Below, piece after piece: positions 1 through 5,834 of a stretch of 8,218 bases of DNA (position 1 is its first letter; every line of letters starts with the position of its first letter). The position numbers and the translations under genes were made by a program. Origin of the DNA: an uncultured Cellvibrio sp. (GTDB lineage Bacteria; Pseudomonadota; Gammaproteobacteria; Pseudomonadales; Cellvibrionaceae); NCBI GenBank assembly GCA_946886255.1, contig CAMPIG010000208.1, positions 1 through 8,218 of the forward strand, given 5' to 3'. A model generated the notes under the pieces. It was not told the origin of the DNA. It saw nothing but the letters and a program-made list of their open reading frames with translations, and ran no database searches.

Positions 1-273
1 ACTGACGACAGCCCGCTGGAAGATCGCATTAATTATGTGTTGTACAACGACGTCAACCCGAGCCTGGCCGCTCATGGCGGTAATGTAAGCCTGGTTGAGG
101 TGACCGAGGATATGATCGCCGTTCTCAAGTTTGGCGGTGGTTGCCAAGGTTGCGGTGCCGTGGCCGTGACGCTCAAACAGGGCATTGAAGTACAGCTGAT
201 GGATAAGCTGCCGGAGTTAAAAGGTATTCGCGATGTGACTGATCATACGGATCGCTCAAACGCTTATATTTAA
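1..273 (+). CDS. nfuA: Fe-S cluster carrier NfuA, C-terminal part (5' end outside window)
   Basis: The frame is open from base 1 and encodes 90 residues ending in [11 protein letters not shown] before a TAA stop. This is the NifU-like C-terminal domain. The block [19 protein letters not shown] is followed by [11 protein letters not shown], whose CxxC pair (residues 48 and 51 of the visible part) in known NfuA bridges a [4Fe-4S] cluster between two subunits. Known NfuA proteins are about 190 residues long with a degenerate A-type scaffold domain in front, so roughly the first half lies upstream of the window. The protein acts in the cytoplasm, passing Fe-S clusters to apo-enzymes, especially under iron or oxidative stress. 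It ends about 200 bases before the iron-uptake operon and is separated from it by a terminator, so it is probably a separate transcription unit. A lone NifU-domain protein is possible, but the NfuA-like spacing and tail favour NfuA. Confidence 0.93.
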   Translation, partial: TDDSPLEDRINYVLYNDVNPSLAAHGGNVSLVEVTEDMIAVLKFGGGCQGCGAVAVTLKQGIEVQLMDKLPELKGIRDVTDHTDRSNAYI

Positions 274-301
274 TCCCTGCCAAACCATCCATAGATTTTT
301 C

Positions 302-327
302 AAAACACCGCCAACTGGCGGTGTTTT
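302..327 (+). terminator. Intrinsic terminator after nfuA
   Basis: A perfect 11-bp inverted repeat, AAAACACCGCC and GGCGGTGTTTT, encloses the loop AACT. The 3' arm ends in TTTT and the sequence continues CGTTT, giving an interrupted U-tract. It lies 28 bases after the nfuA stop. The A-run on the 5' arm means it could also work on the opposite strand, but no convergent gene is seen. Confidence 0.88.
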
Positions 328-381
328 CGTTTCTATACGCCGCCTTCCTGATACTTTCATGGCGTGAATATTCATTTTTAC

Positions 382-396
382 TGAGAATAATTATCA
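382..396 (+). promoter_or_regulatory. Fur box upstream of the siderophore receptor
   Basis: TGAGAAT-A-ATTATCA matches the 7-1-7 Fur consensus TGATAATnATTATCA with one mismatch (G for T at position 4). It sits just upstream of the best -35 candidate and 76 bases before the receptor start codon. Fur bound to Fe(II) is expected to repress the operon when iron is plentiful, which fits the receptor and PiuC content. The motif match is direct; binding is inferred. Confidence 0.85.
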
Positions 397-425
397 TTGA
401 TGTTGTAAGTAATTCTCGTTAATAT
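397..425 (+). promoter_or_regulatory. Putative sigma70 promoter of the iron-uptake operon
   Basis: A -35-like TTGATG (397-402, 4 of 6 bases) and a -10-like TAATAT (420-425, 4 of 6) are separated by exactly 17 bases and directly follow the Fur box. Transcription would begin near 432. That places the in-frame ATG at 424 outside the mRNA and supports translation from 472. Both hexamers are imperfect, so the call rests on spacing and position. Confidence 0.5.
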
Positions 426-461
426 GCGCGCATTATTCTTCTTTGCGTCTCATTATTATTC

Positions 462-466
462 AAGGA
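462..466 (+). promoter_or_regulatory. Ribosome binding site deciding the receptor start
   Basis: AAGGA lies 5 bases before the ATG at 472. The in-frame ATG at 424 has no comparable site, and a start there would place 16 extra residues ahead of the lysine/arginine-rich signal peptide. Confidence 0.75.
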
Positions 467-471
467 TCATC

Positions 472-2820
472 ATGAACTCATCTAAACCTGTTGCCAGACA
501 CATTGTCTCCAAGAAACATTTATCTGCCACACGATTGACCACTACCGCGTTGTCTTCTGCGATGTTGCTGGCTTCGTCGGGATTGGCTGTCGCTCAGGAT
601 GAGACACCGAAAGCAATGAATACTGTGAAGATCGAGGCGGATGCAATTAAATCACCGTATAAAGCCGAAACGGTCAGCTCACCGAAGTTTACGCAGCCGT
701 TGCGAGACACGCCGCAAACTATCCAGGTCATCACCAATCAGGTATTTACCCAGCAGGGCGCGACCACCCTGACCGAAGCGTTGCGTAACAGCGCTGGTGT
801 GGGCACCTTTTATGCGGGCGAGAACGGCAATACCACCACGGGTGACGCGATATATATGCGCGGCTTCGATACCTCAAACAGCCTGTTTGTGGATGGTGTG
901 CGCGACCTGGGTTCTATCTCGCGCGATTTGTTCAACATTGAACAGGTCGAGGTGGAGAAGGGGCCGGCCGGTACAGATAACGGCCGCAGTGCGCCTACCG
1001 GGGCTATTAACCTGGTCAGTAAGCAGGCTCATCTCGAAGATGCCGTGTCCGCTACGGTTACAACGGGCACTGACGAACAGAACCGGGTAACGGCGGATAT
1101 CAACCAAACCCTGAGTATGCCAGGCAGTGCATTGCGATTGAATCTGATGTGGCAAGACAGCGATGTTGCTGGTCGTGACCACGTCAATAACAAACGCGTT
1201 GGTGTTGCCCCGTCTCTGGGTTTTGGATTGGACGGCGCTACCCGCGCTTACGTGAACCTGCTGTATGTCAAACAGGAAAATATCCCGGACGGTTATGTTC
1301 CCACGATTGGTCTGCCTCATTGGGAGCCGCAACCGGGGCTTGAGCAGCTTGTTGGGCATCCGGTTGATTCAGAGAACTTCTACGGTATGCGCGACGACCA
1401 CGATGATGTCACGGCCAAGATGGCGACCCTTCGTGTCGAACATGACTTCTCCGACAGCGTGACATTAACTAACAGTTTGCGCTGGGGCGAAACCGAGCAG
1501 GACTATCTGCTCACGGCGTTTCTGAGTACTGGAGGCATTGACGGGGATGGTAATCCAACCGGCAACATTCGTTGGACCGATGTCAATGATCTATCGACTT
1601 ATACCCTGGCTCGTGGCACCAATACCTTTAAAGATATCAAAAACGAAATTGTGACCGACCAGCTCAACCTGCGTATTGATTTCAACACCGGCACCATAGA
1701 GCACAACCTGAGTACTGGCGTAGAGCTGACACGTGAAAAACAAATCAGCTACGGTGTCGCCACTACCGGTAGCCGGCCCGCTGTCAATCTGTATAACCCA
1801 GACTGGAACGATACAGGCGATTTGAACTCGTCGCGTAGCGGCGCCAACAATGAAGGCCAGACAGACACCCTGTCATTTTATGTCTTCGATACGCTGAGGT
1901 TCAGCGAGCAATTCCTGGTGACGGGTGGTGTACGTGCCGATCGCTACACCACGGAATACAACAGCAATGCCGTCTGTAATAACGGCACCGGGCGGGGCGC
2001 CGTTCCTTGCAACGGCGAGCCGGTCGGCAGCATCGTGAACACGTTTGACGGTGAAGCAGAAGACACGCTGGTTAACTGGAAACTGGGTGCGGTGTACAAG
2101 CCGGTGGAAGTTGCCAGCGTCTATGCCAACTACGCTATTTCGCAACAACCGCCCGGTGGCTCAAATTTCCAGCTCAGTGCTTCGGCAAGCAATGCCAACA
2201 ACCCGAACCTGGATCCACAAAAAGCTGAAACCTTTGAGGTGGGCACCAAGTGGGATGTGTATAAAGAAGCTTTGTCGTTGAACCTGGCATTATTCCGCAC
2301 CGACGTCACCAACGAAATCAATTCCCAGGATCTGGATGATCAGGGCAATCCAACTCAATCAGGTGAGAAAGTGGTTGAAGGAATTGAACTGTCGGCGGTC
2401 GGCAACATTACGGAAAATTGGCAAATTACCGCTGGCTATACCAACATGAGTACCGAGGTGGAAAATGGTCCGGGAGTAGCGGCGGACGGTACCAATAATC
2501 TGACCTATACGCCGGACGAAGCCTTCACCAGCTGGACCAGTTACCGCTTCCCCTTCGGCCTGACCATCGGTGGTGGCGCTCGCTATACTGCTGGCCTGCA
2601 CAGAGGTACTGACGGTGCCGTCGGCACACCGGCCATCACCGATTCTTACACGGTAATTGATGCGGTTGTTTCCTACGAGGTAGCCGACAACCTGACGGTT
2701 CGATTGAACGCTTACAACCTGGCTGACGAAGAATATGTTGCGGCCATTAATAAGAGCGGTTATCGCTACAACCCGGGTATGTCTCGTACCTTCCTGCTCA
2801 GTGCAGATCTCCAATTCTGA
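472..2820 (+). CDS. fiu: TonB-dependent ferric-siderophore receptor, Fiu/PiuA type
   Basis: A 782-residue outer-membrane receptor. A long basic signal peptide ends in SSGLAVA (predicted cut after A41). A likely TonB box (MNTVKIEA, about 49-56) follows. The plug domain (about 65-185) carries TPQTIQVI, IYMRGFDTSNSLFVDGVRD, IEQVEVEKGPAG and GAINLVSK. The rest is the 22-strand barrel, ending in the usual C-terminal phenylalanine (LSADLQF). The only two cysteines, C502 and C513, are 11 residues apart in a probable outer loop and could form a disulfide. Known Fiu and PiuA receptors import monomeric catecholate iron complexes and siderophore-mimicking antibiotics. The assignment to this subfamily rests mainly on the piuC/ybiX gene next door, as in E. 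coli fiu-ybiX and Pseudomonas piuA-piuC. The Fur box upstream predicts iron repression. The start at 472 is chosen over the ATG at 424 by its Shine-Dalgarno site and the promoter position. The true substrate is unknown. Confidence 0.92.
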   Translation: MNSSKPVARHIVSKKHLSATRLTTTALSSAMLLASSGLAVAQDETPKAMNTVKIEADAIKSPYKAETVSSPKFTQPLRDTPQTIQVITNQVFTQQGATTLTEALRNSAGVGTFYAGENGNTTTGDAIYMRGFDTSNSLFVDGVRDLGSISRDLFNIEQVEVEKGPAGTDNGRSAPTGAINLVSKQAHLEDAVSATVTTGTDEQNRVTADINQTLSMPGSALRLNLMWQDSDVAGRDHVNNKRVGVAPSLGFGLDGATRAYVNLLYVKQENIPDGYVPTIGLPHWEPQPGLEQLVGHPVDSENFYGMRDDHDDVTAKMATLRVEHDFSDSVTLTNSLRWGETEQDYLLTAFLSTGGIDGDGNPTGNIRWTDVNDLSTYTLARGTNTFKDIKNEIVTDQLNLRIDFNTGTIEHNLSTGVELTREKQISYGVATTGSRPAVNLYNPDWNDTGDLNSSRSGANNEGQTDTLSFYVFDTLRFSEQFLVTGGVRADRYTTEYNSNAVCNNGTGRGAVPCNGEPVGSIVNTFDGEAEDTLVNWKLGAVYKPVEVASVYANYAISQQPPGGSNFQLSASASNANNPNLDPQKAETFEVGTKWDVYKEALSLNLALFRTDVTNEINSQDLDDQGNPTQSGEKVVEGIELSAVGNITENWQITAGYTNMSTEVENGPGVAADGTNNLTYTPDEAFTSWTSYRFPFGLTIGGGARYTAGLHRGTDGAVGTPAITDSYTVIDAVVSYEVADNLTVRLNAYNLADEEYVAAINKSGYRYNPGMSRTFLLSADLQF

Positions 2821-2872
2821 TTTCAGAAGGGTTGTGATTGGCACGCTCAGGTATTACCGTCGCGTTTTATTC

Positions 2873-2899
2873 GTGCGCCCGCCTTTAGTGCGGGCGCGC
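2873..2899 (+). other. GC-rich stem-loop between the receptor gene and piuC
   Basis: GCGCCCGC (2875-2882) pairs perfectly with GCGGGCGC (2890-2897) around a 7-base loop. One G-U and one G-C pair extend it to 2873/2899. There is no U-tract, so it is unlikely to be a simple terminator. It ends 2 bases before the piuC Shine-Dalgarno region, so it could stabilise the receptor mRNA 3' end, cause partial attenuation, or tune piuC translation. Confidence 0.7.
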
Positions 2900-2901
2900 T
2901 T

Positions 2902-2908
2902 GTGAGGG
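2902..2908 (+). promoter_or_regulatory. Ribosome binding site deciding the piuC start
   Basis: GTGAGGG ends 8 bases before the ATG at 2917. The in-frame GTG at 2902 is part of this site, so it is not a credible start. Confidence 0.7.
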
Positions 2909-2916
2909 CGAGTTAT

Positions 2917-3597
2917 ATGTTAATTCACATACCCGAAGTACTGAGTAAAGCTGAAGTGATGGCATGCCGAACGCGTCTGGCGGAGGCAGAATGGGTGGAT
3001 GGGCGGGCGACAGTAGGAGCGCAGGGTGCACAAGTCAAACGAAATCGCCAATTGCCGGTTGAATCCCCTGTGGGACGTGAGCTGGGTGAGTTGATCCTGC
3101 AACGCCTATACAGCAGCCCGTTGTTTATGTCGGCTGCCTTACCTCTGCGTTCGGTGCCGCCGTTATTCAATGCGTATAGCGGCGGTGAACATTACGGCTT
3201 TCATGTCGATGGTGCTGTTCGTCAACTGCCGTTCAACAATCTAAGTTTGCGCACTGATCTTTCCACCACCGTGTTTTTAACCGAACCCGATGATTATGAA
3301 GGTGGTGAACTGGTTGTGCAGGACACCTACGGCACGCATGAGGTAAAGCTCCCGGCCGGGGACGTGATCTTGTATCCCTCTTCAAGCTTGCACAAAGTTG
3401 AGCCCGTCACCCAGGGCGAGCGCTTGTGCAGCTTCTTCTGGACGCAGAGCATGGTGCGCGACGATTGGCGGCGCAACATGCTGCACGAACTGGATTGCAA
3501 TATTCAATCATTGCGTCAGCACTTGGGTGATTCGGCAGAGGTGCTCAGCTTGACCGGCCACTACCACAACTTGCTACGGCAATGGGCGGATGTATAA
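2917..3597 (+). CDS. piuC: Fe(II)/2-oxoglutarate-dependent hydroxylase PiuC (PKHD type, YbiX family)
   Basis: A 226-residue cytoplasmic enzyme, essentially the length of E. coli YbiX (about 225). The start at 2917 gives [10 protein letters not shown], matching the family N-terminus. Strong family blocks are [18 protein letters not shown] (about 24-41), [18 protein letters not shown] and [17 protein letters not shown], and the tail contains [13 protein letters not shown] and HYHNLLRQW. The iron ligands are the HxD pair H96/D98 and the distal H159. R169 (QGERL) is the expected 2-oxoglutarate-binding arginine, so the active site is complete. The physiological substrate of PiuC/YbiX is not firmly established. 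Because it is regularly encoded beside Fiu/PiuA receptors, modification of a siderophore or other iron-acquisition target is inferred. It lies 96 bases after the receptor gene and 5 bases before the PepSY gene, so co-transcription under Fur is likely. Confidence 0.95.
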   Translation: MLIHIPEVLSKAEVMACRTRLAEAEWVDGRATVGAQGAQVKRNRQLPVESPVGRELGELILQRLYSSPLFMSAALPLRSVPPLFNAYSGGEHYGFHVDGAVRQLPFNNLSLRTDLSTTVFLTEPDDYEGGELVVQDTYGTHEVKLPAGDVILYPSSSLHKVEPVTQGERLCSFFWTQSMVRDDWRRNMLHELDCNIQSLRQHLGDSAEVLSLTGHYHNLLRQWADV

Positions 3598-3602
3598 CCT
3601 TG

Positions 3603-4226
3603 ATGAAACAAAAGATACAACCGGCATCGCGCTTCATTTGGTTCGGCACAGTTCGTCAATGGCATTGGATAAGTTCAGCCGTGTGTTTAATTGGCATGCT
3701 CCTGTTTGCCATTACCGGCATTACACTCAACCACGCCGCGCAGATTCAGGTAAAGCCGCAGATAGCGACTGTCGAGGCAGAGGTGCCGACCGAGCTTTTA
3801 CTGCACCTGGTTATACCGGATGAAGAAAAAGCGCCGCTGCCAGAAAACCTCGTGCAATGGTTAACCGCGGAACACGCCATCCGCGCAGAAGATCAATTGG
3901 CAGAATGGAGTGATGAAGAAATTTATCTATCCTTGCCGCGCCCCGGCGGCGATGCCTGGTTAACGATTGATATCACCAGCGGTGAACTCTTTTACGAAAA
4001 AACGGACCGTGGCTGGGTTTCCTATTTCAATGATTTGCACAAAGGGCGCAATACCGGTGTGGTGTGGTTCTGGTTTATTGACGTGTTTGCCGTTGCGTGC
4101 ATGATTTTTTGCATCACCGGTTTGGTGTTGCTTTACCGCCATGCTGGCAGCCGTCCGACGACCTGGCCGATGGTGGGCTTGGGGTTGGTCATTCCGCTAT
4201 TGCTCGCCCTATTATTTATTCATTAA
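3603..4226 (+). CDS. PepSY-associated membrane protein, probable electron-transfer subunit
   Basis: A 207-residue inner-membrane protein. The first helix (about 22-42, ISSAVCLIGMLLFAITGITL) is followed by a periplasmic domain (about 45-150) with a PepSY-like segment AWLTIDITSGELFYE, then the conserved LHKGRNTG. Two further helices lie at about 153-178 and 188-206. Histidines near membrane boundaries (H21 in WHW, H44, H146, H180) are arranged as in PepSY_TM proteins, where some are proposed or shown to bind heme. FoxB and PiuB, larger members, reduce ferric siderophores on the periplasmic side. This one has no flavin domain of its own, but a separate flavoprotein is encoded at 5835-7346. An in-frame ATG at 3582 would overlap piuC by 16 bases. 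The ATG at 3603 is preferred because it gives a basic N-terminus directly before helix 1, although neither start has a strong ribosome site. Family assignment is good; the electron-transfer role is inferred. Confidence 0.85.
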   Translation: MKQKIQPASRFIWFGTVRQWHWISSAVCLIGMLLFAITGITLNHAAQIQVKPQIATVEAEVPTELLLHLVIPDEEKAPLPENLVQWLTAEHAIRAEDQLAEWSDEEIYLSLPRPGGDAWLTIDITSGELFYEKTDRGWVSYFNDLHKGRNTGVVWFWFIDVFAVACMIFCITGLVLLYRHAGSRPTTWPMVGLGLVIPLLLALLFIH

Positions 4227-4237
4227 GTGTTTTTCAT

Positions 4238-4244
4238 GGAGAAG
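4238..4244 (+). promoter_or_regulatory. Ribosome binding site deciding the DUF2271 gene start
   Basis: GGAGAAG ends 6 bases (GGAG ends 9 bases) before the ATG at 4251. The alternative in-frame starts at 4227 (GTG) and 4236 (ATG) have no purine-rich site in front of them. Confidence 0.7.
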
Positions 4245-4250
4245 TTAATT

Positions 4251-4760
4251 ATGTGTTCGCGTTTGTTTGCTATGTTTCTGGCGATAATGTCCACGGCTGC
4301 TTTCGCTGGTGAATTGGCTGTTTCTCTGGAAATTCCGCGTCTGGACGTGGCGGAATACCATCGTCCTTACACCGCCTTATGGATAGAGAATAATGGCAAA
4401 AAAGTTTTCAACCTCGCCGTCTGGTATGACGTGGAGATGAAAGAAGATAAAGGTGAAGACTGGCTGAAAGATATGCGTCAATGGTGGCGGCGCAGCGGGC
4501 GCGAGCTGGATATGCCGGTAGATGGTGTCAGCGGCGCAACCCGCGCTCCCGGTACCCATACGGTGACCTTTACGGAAGGTGCCGAGCCGCTGGGTAAATT
4601 AGCCGCAGGTGACTACACCTTGATTCTTGAAGCCGCACGTGAAGTCGGTGGGCGCGAACTGTTGAAAATTCCGTTCCAGTGGCCGCCCAAAAAACAGGAA
4701 ACCTTGAAAGCGCAAGGCAAAAACGAACTGGGTGCATTTCAGCTGACGCTGAACCCGTGA
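4251..4760 (+). CDS. Periplasmic DUF2271 protein with a consensus flavinylation motif
   Basis: A 169-residue exported protein. A signal peptide (MCSRLFAMFLAIMSTAAFA) is followed by mature GELAVSLEIP. Family features are YTALWIENNGKKVFNLAVWYD (about 40-60), the WLKDMRQWWRR block and DGVSGATRAPGTHTVTF. DGVSGAT (D91 to T97) exactly fits Dxx(S/T)GA(T/S), the site at which the transferase ApbE links FMN through a phosphoester bond to threonine in NqrB, NqrC and RnfG-type proteins. T97 would be the flavin-bearing residue. No enzyme activity is established for DUF2271 to my knowledge. I infer a periplasmic electron carrier that takes electrons from the PepSY membrane protein encoded 24 bases upstream. 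The start at 4251 rests on a good Shine-Dalgarno site; starts at 4236 or 4227 would only lengthen the signal peptide. The frame ends in three stops in a row (TGA TAG TGA). No apbE lies in the window, so the enzyme would have to be encoded elsewhere. Confidence 0.85.
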   Translation: MCSRLFAMFLAIMSTAAFAGELAVSLEIPRLDVAEYHRPYTALWIENNGKKVFNLAVWYDVEMKEDKGEDWLKDMRQWWRRSGRELDMPVDGVSGATRAPGTHTVTFTEGAEPLGKLAAGDYTLILEAAREVGGRELLKIPFQWPPKKQETLKAQGKNELGAFQLTLNP

Positions 4761-4824
4761 TAGTGAGCCGGTTTTTTACCTATCGCTATAAATAATTGAC
4801 TGATGTCCGCAAAGGAATTTTCTT

Positions 4825-5652
4825 ATGAATAAAATCGCAAAATTCGCTTCTGTATTCACCTTGGGTTTGACCGTGTCCATGATGGCCCACGGCCACCGCG
4901 CCTGGATTGCACCATCAGCCACGGTGTTGTCGGGAGAGGACGCCTGGGTAACATTTGATGCCGCAGTATCCAACGATATATTCCATGTGAATCATGTTCC
5001 CTTGGGCTACCAGCGTTTGCAAGCCATCGGGCCAGACGGCAAGACGGTGGAATTGCAAAATGCTGCCACAGGTAAGTACCGCAGCACTTTCGATATAAAC
5101 CTGGGCGAGGATGGTACTTACAAAGTGTTTTATGCGAGCAGCGGATTGAATGCCCGGTGGGAAACCGAAGAGGGTGAGCGCCGTTTCTGGCCGCCGCGCG
5201 GTGTAACACCGGCGCCGGAAGATTTCGAAAAAGAAGTCCCCAAAAAAGCAAAAAATTTACAGATATCCCAATCCTCTCATCGTATAGAAACCTTTGTTAC
5301 TGCCGGCTCCCCCAGCGACAAGGTTTTAAAACCCACCAGAGTCGGTCTGGAGATGGTGCCGACTACTCACCCTAATGATTTGTTTGCCGGTGAAACCGCC
5401 GAGTTTATTTTTTTGATTGATGGCAAACCGGCAGTTGGTGCCAAGGTGACTGCTATCCCTGGCGGTATGCGTTATCGCAATGAGCAGGCAGCCATTGAGG
5501 TAGTGACTGATAAGAAAGGTAAAGTCAGCATTACCTGGCCGGAAGCCGGTATGTACTGGTTAAACGCTGAATATACTGATGACAAAGGCAAAAAGCCGGC
5601 GAAGCAGCGACGTGGTGCCTATGTGGCAACCCTGGAGGTTCTGCCTGAATAA
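4825..5652 (+). CDS. Periplasmic DUF4198 protein, possible metal-binding partner
   Basis: A 275-residue exported protein with AAAGGA 8 bases before its ATG. The signal peptide is followed by HRAWIAPSATVLSGEDAWV, the hallmark start of the DUF4198 family. NDIFHVNHVPLGY (about 51-63) adds conserved histidines. The C-terminal half (about 175-275) looks like an Ig-like beta domain (FAGETAEFIFLIDGKPAVGAKVTAI, then MYWLNAEYTD). Cleavage after A21-H-G23 would leave His24 at the mature N-terminus; cleavage after A21 would leave HGH. Either arrangement could bind a metal. DUF4198 includes periplasmic parts of nickel and cobalt uptake systems, but no such transporter lies here. The gene is 64 bases after the DUF2271 gene, and the two families often occur together with PepSY proteins and TonB receptors. 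A structural or metal-handling role in ferric-siderophore reduction is inferred, not shown. Confidence 0.83.
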   Translation: MNKIAKFASVFTLGLTVSMMAHGHRAWIAPSATVLSGEDAWVTFDAAVSNDIFHVNHVPLGYQRLQAIGPDGKTVELQNAATGKYRSTFDINLGEDGTYKVFYASSGLNARWETEEGERRFWPPRGVTPAPEDFEKEVPKKAKNLQISQSSHRIETFVTAGSPSDKVLKPTRVGLEMVPTTHPNDLFAGETAEFIFLIDGKPAVGAKVTAIPGGMRYRNEQAAIEVVTDKKGKVSITWPEAGMYWLNAEYTDDKGKKPAKQRRGAYVATLEVLPE

Positions 5653-5726
5653 TCGGTGAAATGTCAAAACAATGTGCAAACCCTTTCCTGGGTAAGCAAT
5701 TGTTTTAAACTGGCCCCGGCCAACGC

Positions 5727-5753
5727 AAACCCCGCCACTATGGCGGGGTTTTT
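5727..5753 (+). terminator. Intrinsic terminator ending the receptor-DUF4198 operon
   Basis: AAACCCCGCCA (5727-5737) pairs perfectly with TGGCGGGGTTT (5741-5751) around a CTA loop, and the T-run extends to 5753 (TTTTT). It lies 74 bases after the DUF4198 stop. It should stop most transcription before the diflavin reductase gene. No clear promoter or Fur box is visible between it and that gene, so the reductase depends on read-through or on a promoter I cannot recognise. Confidence 0.9.
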
Positions 5754-5821
5754 ATTCCGCAGGCAATTTTATCCGGTGGCCATCTTGCGACACACATCCG
5801 GTGACAGCATCCCGGCATAAG

Positions 5822-5830
5822 AAAGGTGAG
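5822..5830 (+). promoter_or_regulatory. Ribosome binding site deciding the reductase start
   Basis: AAAGGTGAG lies before the GTG at 5835, with GGTGA ending 5 bases upstream. The in-frame GTG at 5826 falls inside this site and is therefore unlikely to be the start. Confidence 0.6.
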
Positions 5831-5834
5831 TGGT

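Noticed and set aside
424..471. Upstream ATG that would extend the receptor by 16 residues
   Set aside because: It overlaps the predicted -10 element, has no Shine-Dalgarno site and would put extra hydrophobic residues before the signal peptide; the ATG at 472 has AAGGA at proper spacing.
874..1359. Long minus-strand open frame (161 codons) inside the receptor gene
   Set aside because: It is antisense to a strongly supported receptor coding region and its translation shows no recognisable domain. The similar frames at 2359-2844, 6514-7089 and 7775-8125 were rejected for the same reason.
4787..4802. Possible internal promoter pieces (TATAAA, TTGACT) before the DUF4198 gene
   Set aside because: The two hexamers are in the wrong order and neither has a partner at 16-18 bases; no Fur-like match is present.
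4856..5251. Minus-strand open frame of 131 codons inside the DUF4198 gene
   Set aside because: Arginine- and proline-rich translation typical of a shadow frame; the plus strand has a signal peptide and family motifs.
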